Assembly: GCA_003049485.1 (NCBI GenBank)
Contig: PYST01000077.1
Location: 62,001-126,000, forward strand
Length of the DNA: 64,000 bases
Direction of reading: 5' to 3'
Source of the DNA: Ophioceras dolichostomum
Lineage: Eukaryota; Ascomycota; Sordariomycetes; Magnaporthales; Ophioceraceae
The notes beneath the pieces were generated by a model. It did no database searches. It saw only the letters and a program-made list of their open reading frames with translations, and was not told where the DNA came from. How positions within the stretch are numbered: position 1 is the stretch's first letter; every line of letters starts with the position of its first letter. The position numbers and the translations under genes were made by a program. Shown one piece after another: positions 37,863 through 47,548 of the stretch.

Positions 37863-38808
37863 ATGGCGCAAGTCGACCTCTCCACGATCCCCATCTCGCC
37901 CGATGTGGAGAACCGCCCCGAGTCTTCATCCGAGGAGAAGCCCAAGGATATCACAGTCTTCCACGACAGCAACAACTTCAATGTCAAGCACCCATTGATG
38001 CACAGCTGGACTCTGTGGTTCACAAAGCCTGCGAGCGGCAAGGTTTGCTCTTTTGCCCACCCCCTTCCGAGTTTTCCCCGAATCATTTGTGCCGCTCGGC
38101 CTTGCATAACGCTAACGACGCTGCTGCACTTGACAGGGCGACAACTGGAACGATCTGTTGAAAGAAGTCATCACGTTCAACTCAGTGGAGGAGTTCTGGG
38201 GAATCTATGTAAGGGCCAACCACACATCCGGCAACAACGAAAGCGGAACCACGTCGTGCAGCTCACTTCATGCTCCCTATGCTGCGTCCCAGGTCTGACC
38301 ATCATCCTTTTGTCTGCAGAACAACATCGCCCCAGTGTCCGAGCTGGCGCTGAAATCCGATTACCACCTGTTCAAGGAGGGCGTGCGGCCGGAGTGGGAA
38401 GACCCACAAAACAAGCATGGCGGCAAGTGGTCGTACAGCTTCAAGGACAAGCGCAACGTGCCCATCGACGACGTGTGGCTGCACACGATGCTGGCGGCCA
38501 TCGGCGAGACGCTGGAGCAGGAGGACGACGGCGAGGTGATGGGCGTCGTGGTCAACGTGCGCAAGGCCTTCTACCGCGTCGGCGTCTGGACCCGCACCAC
38601 GGGCAAGTCCATTCCCGGACGCGGCGAGGGGGACGTCGCCGGCGGGAAGGGCCGCTCCTTCGATAAGGGCAAGGGCATCCTGATGGAGATCGGAAAGCGC
38701 TTCAAGGAGGTCCTCAAGCTGCCCCAGAACGAGGTCCTCGAGTTCTCGGGCCACACCGAGGCCGCCCACAGCGGCAGCACCCGCGCAAAGCCCAAGTTCA
38801 CCGCCTAG
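37863..38808 (+). CDS. eIF4E: Translation initiation factor eIF4E (mRNA cap-binding protein)
   Basis: Binds the 7-methylguanosine cap of mRNA and, with eIF4G, brings the ribosome to it. Exons are 37863-38042, 38137-38208 and 38320-38808, giving 246 residues. Introns are 94 bp and 111 bp; both join in phase 0 (ASGK|GDNWND and WGIY|NNIAPV). Visible family features are the HPLMHSWTLWF strand, the EEFWGIYNNI segment that contacts eIF4G, the cap-stacking tryptophan in RPEWEDPQN, GGKWSYSF, VWLHTMLAAIGE, VVVNVRKAFYRVGVWTRT, and the C-terminal LEFSGHTEAA. The N-terminal about 40 residues are acidic and variable, as usual. Length is slightly above the yeast protein. It is convergent with the CoA synthetase gene downstream. 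Confidence 0.97.
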
Positions 38809-39763
38809 CCACCGAGGGGACTTGCTCTGTGGAACGGTCGGACGGATCTGGCCAAGGTCCCGGTCAGGAACTCCTGAAAGAAAGGAATGCGGGGGACCTT
38901 CCTTCATCGTAGGGCCCCGATGATGAGGAACAGCAGCAGGTTTTTCCGTCCTATGCTACTCTGACTAAAAACCTCCAGACTTGGAAGAAGCCACTTTGTC
39001 TGGGTCGCAACATTACTCCCGTCTCTTCCTCATACCATGCTCCCTGTATAGCTCTCTGCTTAATTACCAACCAAGGCCTTGCTTTTCTCGTCTCCTGCTT
39101 GTAGCGATATCCCTCTCTACCTACCCCACGTCACACATGAACTCATACCGGTGCTCTCGTTTACTACGGCATTTCAGTTACTTAGGTTTGGACCAGTTAA
39201 TGCATTAGCAATCATGGCTGGCCGCGCGCGGAGAATAGATGGATTAAAACATGGAGTTATCTTTTTTCTCTCTCAGCATCTCTTCTCGTTTTCTTGCGCT
39301 TGTCTTATCGTGATCATTTCCCTTGGACTCGGGTTTATCATTGGAATTGTCGGATCAGGGTATCTCTGATTCTTCATAGTTTCCCACTTCTTCCTCAGCT
39401 TGCAGAGATGTGTATCGTCATGCAGGGAGGAAAAACGCAAAGATGATGCTAGTGTCATTAACAGCGTCCTTGCTTTTTATATCGGAGGGATGAGGCGGTT
39501 GGCGTCGTCACAAGGGTGAAACTGACTGGCAAGTTTAGACGACGTTAACGCACCGAAGTAAAATCCAATACAACTGAAAATGCATATAATCCATACTTGC
39601 AAGGTTCTATGATTACACGATTTATCTGTCTACATACAAAGTACCTAGGTGTGGTGTGTGTTTATGTACGCGAATACCCAAAGCCACCAGGGGCAATAAA
39701 TATTCTGAGGGAAGAACGGCACAGGGGTGACGGGAGGGAGGAAGGATTGGAAAGGAAAGATGA
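38809..39763. other. Convergent 3' region eIF4E / CoA synthetase
   Basis: Untranslated 3' flanks of two convergent genes. A 96-codon frame (39079-39369, plus) is hydrophobic but has no start context, no family features and no introns, and I leave it out. Confidence 0.5.
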
Positions 39764-42207
39764 TCACATCTCGTCGCCGCTGAACTCGTCCTGGAACACG
39801 TCCTTGACCAGCTGCTTCTTGTTGATCTTCCCCATGGCGTTCCTCGGGATGTGGTCGACAACCTTCATGACCTGCGGGATCTTGTAGTTGACCAGCCGGC
39901 CCTTGAGCGCGCGCCTCATGTCCATCGGCGTCCACTTCACAGCCCCGGAGAGGGACAGTTGCTCGCGGTCCAGGACCAGCACGCAGCCAACCTTTTGCCC
40001 CCACTTGCCCGACGGCACGGCGCACACGGCCGCCTCGGCCACCTGCGGCAGCGAGAGCAGCTCGCGCTCCACCTCGAGGGCAGACACCTTCTCGCCGCCG
40101 GACTTGATGATGTCGGCACTCTTGCGGCCGAGGATGAAGTACATGGCGGGGTGGTGCGTCCAGTTTTGGCTTGGGGAGGGGCTTTGGCCTGCGGCTGGGA
40201 CGGGGCGGCGCACGGCGACGTCGCCGGTTTTGAACCACCTGTGGTTGTGGCGGAGACTGTGGATGGTGGTGCCGTTGGTGTAGCCGTTGGTGTGACCGTT
40301 GGTATAGCCGTTAGTATAATGGTGGCCGTTGCCATTGGAGTGGTCGTGGTGTCCGTTAGTGAGCGCGGATTTCACACCGTTCGCTTCCGCTCCTAGGTCG
40401 TCCTCTACAAACTCCTTCGCGGTCGCCTCGGGGTTCCGCCAGTATTCCGCGAAGATTGTGGGGCCCCTAAGCTGGATCTCACCAGCACGCTCGCGGCCGT
40501 CGGGTCCGACCTCCTCTCCCTCCTTGATAACGGCGCCGGTATCGACGTCGACGAGTCGAGCCTCCACCGAGGGCAGGGGCCAGCCGACACTGCCGTCTAC
40601 GCGGTCGGCGTTGGCGAGGCCGCAGGACAATGCCATGCCAACCTCGGTCATGCCGTAGCGCTCGAGGAGGACAGTGCCTCCTGAAAGCGACGCCCATGCT
40701 TTCTTCACCGGCGTAGGCAGGGCTGCGGACCCGGAGATGCTAAGCCGCATGTTCGCCGGGGACACGGCCGCGCGGCCGGCCTCCTGAAGCTCTGGGGTCA
40801 GGGATTTGTGGGTGGCGAGGAGGCGAGAGTAGACCGTGGGAACGACGGTGAAGAATGTGATCTTTTCGCGGGTGGCTAGGCTGTCGGAGTGCCCTGATAC
40901 GCCGTTCGTTGCGCCGTTGACGCCGTTGGTCTGGTGGATTCCATTTACGCCGTTCACAGCGAGCGCACCGTTCACACCGTTGGTGCCGTTAATACCGTGC
41001 GCGGTGCCGTTCACGCCGTTCACGCCGTTCGTCTGAGAGCCACCCGACTTTAACGACAAGAAAGGGGCAGCCAGACGGCGCCACACGAAGTCCGCGTTGA
41101 AAGGGAAGAGAAACTCGATGGTGCTGCCTGCGAAGAGAGGCGTGAAGACGGCGTTGATGGTGCCGTGGATGTGGTGTAGGGGAAGCACGTGCAGGAGATG
41201 GTCGCTGGGCGAGTACTCCCATGCCTTCAATAGTGACTGTGCTTGTGCGGTCATGACGTCCTGTGGTAGAAGCACTCCTTTCTGTGCGAGTTGGGGACGG
41301 TTAGCGAAGCCACTCCCTCCCGCCAAGTTCTCAGGGTCGGTACCTAGGCATCTTAGCATTCGGACTCGTAAGTGGGATACCTACCGGCCTATTAGTGGTG
41401 CCTGATGTGTACAGCATCATGCCGGCGGCTCCGGGGTCAGAATCACCCAGGGCCACTTCCTCCTCCTGCGTAGACTCTCCTAAGAACTTTGCAAGCTCTA
41501 GGTGAGTCGGTTTCGATGCAAGCCCCGTCGCGAGGACATCCCGCGCTTTTGGTGAGAACTTGGAGGACGACAGCAGCAATGATGCCTCGCTGTGGTCCAG
41601 GATGTACTGCAGCTCCGGCGCAGGGAAAGCCGGCGAGAGCGGCACGGCAATAGACCTCGCTGCCAAGACAGCCAGGAGTGTCACTGCAGCAATGCATCAT
41701 CAGCATCTGAACCCTCTCTTTCTTAACTGCACCTGTCGGTCTTCACGACGGCGCGGAGTAACGGAGAAAGTATAACAAAACAGGAAATGATCTAAACCAA
41801 AGGTCTAAGAAAAGCCCTCCCGAGACGATTGACTGCTTACCTACATAGTCGTAGCTGTTCTCTACCAAGAATGCAACTCGCTCCCCGTCCAGATCACTCC
41901 TGCCGGCGGCTTCATAGAGCCGATTTCGGACCCTGCACACGTCACCCAACAACCCGCCGTATTTGAATCTCCTCCCGGACAGCGAGTGAACCACCGCCGT
42001 GGACGCCGGGTCATGCTTGCTGATGGCCTCAAAAATGGGCAGTCTGGGTAGCGTGGACGCCATTCTAAGGAGGATGCGGGTTCTTCTTCTCAGGGGAAAC
42101 GGTGTTGCTGAGGTCGGTGCTGCTGCTGGAGGCCTGGTATGCAGGAGCTTTAGGGATCCTAAGAGGAGTGACGACGACGACGGCCTTGGACGAGAGAAAG
42201 CCCACAT
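39764..42207 (-). CDS. Mitochondrial acyl-CoA synthetase of the ACSF3 (malonyl-CoA synthetase) type
   Basis: ANL-superfamily enzyme that activates a carboxylic acid with ATP to the acyl-adenylate and then the CoA thioester. Its closest resemblance is to ACSF3/MatB malonyl-CoA synthetases, which feed mitochondrial fatty-acid synthesis. Exons (minus) are 42207-41841, 41683-41385 and 41281-39764, giving 727 residues. The first 45 residues are Arg/Ser/Leu-rich without acids and look like a mitochondrial presequence. Core motifs are P-loop YTSGTTNRPKG (intron 2 splits it), HVLPLHHIHGTINA, SGSAALP, ERYGMTEVG, RWFKTGD, GRKSADIIKSGGEKVSALEVE and a C-terminal catalytic lysine in AMGKINKKQL. Two insertions are unusual: Asn-Gly repeats of about 55 residues before KITFFTVVPT, and an Asn-Gly/His/Tyr repeat of about 35 residues before the RWFKTGD hinge. 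They account for the extra length. The exact acid substrate is inferred from family only. Confidence 0.88.
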
Positions 42208-43159
42208 TTACAAGAAAACTCGACCGGCCGCCGTCGCGGGGGGCACGAACACCTTTAAGTATATTTGATGCAATAGCGGGAAGAGGGGGGCCCGGGGGCG
42301 TGCGGGCAGGCCGGACCGAGAAGGGGGAAGGTTTGCTTGGTTGTTTGGTTGCTTGACTGTCGGTGCTAACACCGAACGGGGGTGGGAGTGCAAGGACGCA
42401 CGGCAAAAAAGAACGGGAAAGCGACACCCAATTCTGCAGCACAGATGATCGCCGAAGCGTTACATCTAAAGTCCCTCTTAGGGAACCCCGAACCCCAGAT
42501 CGATCGTCGTTATCTGGCTTGCTTTCCTGATTGCAGCGTGTAGGTGATACTCCGGCGTGTGCTCGTATGTAGACCACGCATACACTTACACATCCACTTG
42601 GCGTATACGCTGCACGACATCCAATGGATTTTTTTTGTTGGGGTCTAACGCTGCGGGATGCTTGCCGTCACTGTGATGGAAGCGACAGCACGCTCAGGAA
42701 AAAAAAAGTTACGGCAGCACTGACAGCCTGTGTGGTGGGATGCGTGAAATAGTGGGGCTCCCCTGACAGCGGCTTGTGAATTGGCAGCTCTGATTGGGGC
42801 CGCGACTTACCTGGCTTGCCGAGTTGATTACCGCCACCCGGAGTTCCGGCGTCCGATTCACACCACTTTTTTCGACGGCTGCTTCCAGTACCTCAGTACC
42901 TCCCTCCCGTCTGGACAACAACACGCTTCGGCTCGGCCATGAACCGGCTAATCTGGTAGCTCTGCCTGTTCCCGTAATATTTTCTTTTTTGGCGTTCTTT
43001 TCTCATCATTCAATCTGAGAAGGCGGTTGTTTGCGCGTTCTTTAAACGGGCAGCAGTAAGGTGCAGACTCGGAACCTCGTCTGAGCAGTGAGAGGTTCTC
43101 TGAGGTTCTGGTTCTTGCTGCGACTTTTCTCAGCCCAGCAGAGCTTTCTCTCGCGACCG
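42208..43159. other. Divergent promoter region, CoA synthetase / BolA
   Basis: Holds the promoters of two genes whose products both look mitochondrial. No gene is supported inside. The sequence next to the CoA synthetase start also encodes an open frame on the minus strand that merely extends upstream in another frame. Confidence 0.5.
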
Positions 43160-43776
43160 ATGTTTCGCCGGGTTGGGCTCAGTCTAACCAGAGCTCGGCG
43201 TCAGTTCGCGATGATGGCCTCCACAGAAACCCCTATGGAGGACACGATCCGTGAGAAGGTACATATGCTTCTAAGTTTGCCATTCTTCTATCTTGCACCA
43301 CACAGCCCTGTGAGGAGGAGTCTTCCCCGATTTCCTTCGTTCATATCTTCCCTTCACCTCATCTCACCCTAGCCTCGCACATCACGCCACCTGGCCTGTA
43401 ATCTCCCATATTCACACTCCCAACGCGTCTCTCTTTTCCCCCGCCGTTCTTTCTTCTCTAGATCACAACATCCCTCCAGCCCTCGCGCCTGGAGATCTTC
43501 AACGACTCCCACCTGCACGCGCACCACAAGCCCATGGCGGGCAGCACCTCGCGCGAGACCCACTTCAGGCTGGTCATCACGTCGGAGCAGTTCAAGTCCA
43601 AGCCGCAGCCGGCCCGCCACAGGATAATCTACGGCCTGCTGAAGGAGGAGATGGCGAGGGAGGGCGGCATCCACGCCCTGCAGCTCAGGACCATGACGCC
43701 GGAGGAGGAGGAGCGCCAGCGGAAGAAGAAAGAGGAGGAGGAGGCGGCGGAGCAAAAAGAGGAAGAAGGGAAATAA
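43160..43776 (+). CDS. BolA-family protein, probably mitochondrial
   Basis: BolA proteins pair with monothiol glutaredoxins and help hand over iron-sulfur clusters. Exons are 43160-43258 and 43462-43776, giving 137 residues. The intron has donor GTACAT and acceptor TTCTCTAG and joins as IREK|ITTSLQP. The first 18 residues (MFRRVGLSLTRARRQF) are basic and lack acids, as in mitochondrial presequences. A second in-frame Met follows at MMASTETP and could give a cytosolic form. The domain shows the BolA1-type pattern: LEIFNDSHLHAHH, then GSTSRETHFRLVI with the conserved cluster-binding His, then QPARHRIIYGLLKEEM and GIHALQLRTMTPEE. The tail is a run of Glu/Lys/Arg, probably an acidic/basic helix. 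Which paralogue it is (BolA1 versus BolA3) I infer from THFRLVI and HALQLRT, which favour BolA1. Confidence 0.92.
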
Positions 43777-44396
43777 GGGACGGAGATCTAGAGCTGAAGA
43801 GATAAAAGAGAGGGAAAGAGAGAGAGAGACACCAAAAATATCATTTGATGCTGATAAGGCCGAGCCGGAGACGGTAGTTGCGGCGGTGGGGATGATTGTT
43901 TTTGTCGGCCCGGATGGTGCGCCTGCGGGACATGTCCGCGATGATACCCACCATAACCACCATAACCACCATAACCACCACCACCATCATCCCCTGGCGG
44001 TCATGGTCATGGAAGAAGAGGGATCAACAAAGGGGTGTCTTGGGGCGCCAAGGCTGGGTCGCCAAGGACTCATGCACTTTAGCCGCCTAATAGGCAAACC
44101 GTCCCTGTGGCATCCTATAGCTGTAGTACTAGTGTGTGGGAATATGTAATTATAGGAGGCTGGTAAGCCCATTGCTTCGAACCGGGTACGCGAAATCATC
44201 GCATCTAAGTCTGTCGTTAGGCTTGCTAGCCATTTTGTTTCTTAAAAAAGCATGGGGATATCGGGGGCGTAAGGATTCGGTCAAGATTAACAATACAATG
44301 GCAATGCCCATGGCCGTCCCTATCCAAGAATCCAAACCATCCGTAGAATTGATCCTACGATAATAATGAGAAAAGAATCTAAATACCCTTTTGTGA
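43777..44396. other. Convergent 3' region with a CCACCATAA minisatellite
   Basis: Four to five copies of a 9-base unit, CCACCATAA, run at about 43948-43990 and continue into CCACCACCATCATC. They lie in the 3' flank of the BolA gene. No gene is seen. Confidence 0.6.
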
Positions 44397-46490
44397 TCAA
44401 GGATTGGCTTTCTTTGCGGCCGCCAATCGGGAAGCTTTCAAACGCTCCTCCCTTTCCTTTTCTCTCATGAAGAACGCCCTCTTCCTCTCTCTTAGGGTAC
44501 CTGCTGCCTCGTCGCTCCCACGCTTCCGAGAGCCCCGCATCATGCAATCCGAGAAGGGACTGCTGTAAGGCTTGCTGGCCGACCGCGGAGTAATCGAGGG
44601 GCTGTTGGCATCCGCCCGCCGCTTCCGGATCGTCTCGGGGATGATCCTGGGGTTCGTGCTCGCTGCCGACATCGACGTGTTTGGTATGGTCGTCGGCGAC
44701 AGGCTGGATGGCACCTGCGTGAGGAAGGCAGGAGGCGCCCTGCGCTTCTCGGCGCTGGTGCGTGTTGATCGTGGCGCGTCGGCTTCCGTCATAAAAACGT
44801 CGCTGGCTGATGAGCTCAAGTCTGGTGAGCTGACCCGGTGTTGTGATAGGGCCTTTCTCCGCGAGGGAGGCTCTTCGAATTCCTCCACACGATCCCGGCC
44901 GGGTAGCACAGGTTGGCCAACTTCAGCCTCCTCCATCAGCTCGTCGATAAGCTCGGAGCGAGTGTCCTCAAGATCGTGTAGCGGCTGCTCACGGGGGAGC
45001 TCTGAGGGCTGTGGGGCAACCTCGTCGTCACACTCCTCATCCTGGATTTGCTTGGTCTCCTCGGGATATTCTTCAAAAACGCGGTCAATCACTGGGTCCG
45101 TCAGGATACCCTTTGTATACCGAAGCTTGGTTGGCCCGTTCTTGTTGTACCAGTGTATGGCCGTAAGCAGCTCTTCGATATCCTCATGGCTGGGAGTGCT
45201 GACGTAGGGGGTGAATTCTTGCCAGAAGGCACGTGCGAAATCGTCATAGACAGAGTGCGGCCATAGAAAGGGTCGCAGACACTGACGAATGTAGATGCAT
45301 GTGCGGAGAAAAGTCGTCAGGTCGGCGGTGTAATCGGGATAAGCAGTCGTGAAGAGTCCAAATGGACTCTCATCGACTGGTGCAGAAGCTTGGCCAGAGC
45401 CTCCATTCGATGCGAGGGGTGAGGCAGGTTGTTGTTCGGGTTCGGGTTCGGGAGCAGGGGCGAGGGCGGGTTGGTGCAGCTCAAGAACAGTTCGAGGAGC
45501 CAGCGAAGCGGAAAGAGTATGGGTCTCAGAAGACGGCCCAACCGTTCCTCCTCCATTAACCCAAGGCCGCTGGTCACGTAGCGGGGACTTCTGTGGGTTG
45601 GTCACCTCTCGTGACTGCTTGTCGACAGGACTCGTAGTGTAGGTTGAGGGGACCAGTCGAGGCGAGACATGTGTAGGATCAACGCCTAAGCAGATGGGCT
45701 TCATTCGGCGGTCCCGTTTTGGAACGGGGGGTTTCGCCGGCCTGTCCTTCACGGTGGACGAGCAAGGGACCACCTGAGCCGATGGAGGCGTCGGCTCGGG
45801 CCGCGCAGGTGCCGCCTTGTTGCTCGTCCTGCCTTCCGGGATTGAGACATCCAGTGCCTCATCTTCCGAGTCGCTGGAACTGTCACGCTCGACCTTGACT
45901 GCGGCCGTTGGAGATGCTGTCCGGGACGGTGGTCGGTGTGTCGCACTCGGAGCAGGAAGGTGTCGTGGTGGGCGGCTAGACTCGGGAGTGGGGGTGGTCT
46001 CAGGTGGTGCGCGAATCGCCGGATCGTTCTCGCGATTGGGGGATGAGGACCAGGGTATCGGCACCTTATCATCCTCGGCATCCTCATCGTTGTTGTCGTC
46101 ATCGTCCCCCTCGTCGCTGTCATCGTCATCGCTATGGGAATTGTCGCGCAGATTTGTTCGGCTTTGGAGGGAGCGATGCTTAGCCTGTGGCGTGCTCATT
46201 CTGCCATTTGCTAGCTTTGGCACCTCTGGCGCCTGTGGTTCTGGATCGGATTGCGGGGAGGTGGAGGATGAGGTTGAGGATGGGACTGCATGGTGCGAAG
46301 AGGAAGCCGTGTTGTGCGGGGAGCTTGGAACTCGGAGGACTGAGGCTGGGGCATTACCCAGGCCTTGAGGGCCATTCTTCAGTGTCTCGGCCCAAGACTC
46401 AGGCTTATCCAAGAGCTTCTGTTGATCCTTCTGGATGATAGAAGTGCGACCATCTACCACGGTGTTGCCGGCGACATATCGACGCGGCAT
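44397..46490 (-). CDS. Large fungal protein of unknown function, probably nuclear
   Basis: Single-exon, 697 residues, starting MPRRYVAGNTVVDGRTS. Most of the N-terminal 370 residues are Ser/Pro/Glu-rich and disordered, including an acidic run (SDDDDSDEGDDDDNNDEDAEDD). One compact, probably folded segment occupies about residues 375-480. It contains FGLFTTAYPDYTADLTTFLRT (shown only to its first part in conserved order: GLF-TAYPDY-L-FL), then SVYDDFARAFWQEF and AIHWYNKNG. This aromatic-rich module is what I would expect to be conserved. The C-terminus is basic and helical (ERKRAFFMREKEREERLK) and could be a nuclear signal. There is no signal peptide or membrane segment. I do not recognise the family. 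Phospho-regulated nuclear scaffold is only a guess from composition. It is divergent with FAB1. Confidence 0.75.
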   Translation of the reverse strand: MPRRYVAGNTVVDGRTSIIQKDQQKLLDKPESWAETLKNGPQGLGNAPASVLRVPSSPHNTASSSHHAVPSSTSSSTSPQSDPEPQAPEVPKLANGRMSTPQAKHRSLQSRTNLRDNSHSDDDDSDEGDDDDNNDEDAEDDKVPIPWSSSPNRENDPAIRAPPETTPTPESSRPPRHLPAPSATHRPPSRTASPTAAVKVERDSSSDSEDEALDVSIPEGRTSNKAAPARPEPTPPSAQVVPCSSTVKDRPAKPPVPKRDRRMKPICLGVDPTHVSPRLVPSTYTTSPVDKQSREVTNPQKSPLRDQRPWVNGGGTVGPSSETHTLSASLAPRTVLELHQPALAPAPEPEPEQQPASPLASNGGSGQASAPVDESPFGLFTTAYPDYTADLTTFLRTCIYIRQCLRPFLWPHSVYDDFARAFWQEFTPYVSTPSHEDIEELLTAIHWYNKNGPTKLRYTKGILTDPVIDRVFEEYPEETKQIQDEECDDEVAPQPSELPREQPLHDLEDTRSELIDELMEEAEVGQPVLPGRDRVEEFEEPPSRRKALSQHRVSSPDLSSSASDVFMTEADAPRSTRTSAEKRRAPPAFLTQVPSSLSPTTIPNTSMSAASTNPRIIPETIRKRRADANSPSITPRSASKPYSSPFSDCMMRGSRKRGSDEAAGTLRERKRAFFMREKEREERLKASRLAAAKKANP

Positions 46491-47548
46491 TGTCGCTTCT
46501 TCAACGGATCTAATCCGGCAGTGACCCCATCAAGGCGGGTCTCCGCAGTGGCTGCTCTCGTCGAAGAAATGGCGGTGCAGATATTCTAATTTTTTTTCCT
46601 TGGCAGCGCAGCAGCAAGAATTTAAGGGCGAAGCGTGGGGAATAGAGAAGGAAGATGAGCAGAATCAAGCACGAGACGAGTCGTAAAAACGGTATTTGAA
46701 GGTAGAGAGTGTGTAACGAGATGGTGAGGTTTTGAGTGTGTCAATGTGTTAATCGGAGCTTGTGTGGGGCCTTAGGAGCTCCAGTAACTTTTAGACGCGT
46801 TGAAGTACAAGGGAGTGGTGGGAAGGATCGCCCAATCAAGTGCTTAGCGTCTTTTGGCTCCCAAAGGTAGCGTGTACCTCCATGGTACCACACGGTACCA
46901 CTGATATCCACCCAGAATCACAGTGAGTCTGAGGTGCTCTATGTCAGCTCGTAGTATCGCCGACGTTTCATTGCCAACGGTCTGGGTCAGCTGACGCAGC
47001 CCACGCTTGACGTAATCCAGCGGAGAGCTGGCCAGGCTGCTGGTACCTCAACTCCTGACTCTTTCATCAACACGTCCAGCTGCTTTGCTATTTAAACTGT
47101 TACCAAACCCTGACGAGATCTCCCCCTCTGTAGCGTGCTATATTTTTTGTCTTTTGGCGTGAGGAACGCTAGCTTGATACCAACCGATTCCGAAAGCTTT
47201 CTCAAAGATCTTACGTATCACAACAGGGACGCCCCTCTGGCGCTGTTGGTTATTGTGTTGTGCTGTGCCGAGGGACTTCTATTTCTCTCAACTTTAATCA
47301 GCCACCCCTTCTCCGCCTTCGCATTCTAAAGACGCCTGAAGACCTCTCAACACCTCTGGGATGGGGTTTGTTGGAAATGCGATCGGTTCTTGATATGGAT
47401 AATCGTCGTCCTCCTGACAGGTGTGCCTACCAACGTTTCTGGAATCCCGAGACGTCAGCTCCGGCTCCCTCTCTACCTCGCACCCCCCGCTTCCTCAACT
47501 GACAAGTCTTCACTTCGAACCCGGTAGCCGTCCGTTCCCTCTCTAGCC
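46491..47548. other. Divergent promoter region, unknown nuclear-like gene / FAB1
   Basis: Holds both promoters. A doubled GGTACCAC motif occurs at about 46883-46900. In the probable FAB1 leader two overlapping short upstream frames start at 47361 (10 codons) and 47377 (ending 47502), which could dampen translation if they are in the transcript. No independent gene is supported. Confidence 0.5.

Noticed and set aside
44160..44210. GGTTCGAA on the minus strand resembling a tRNA B box
   Set aside because: T-stem pairing fails and there is no A box at the right distance.
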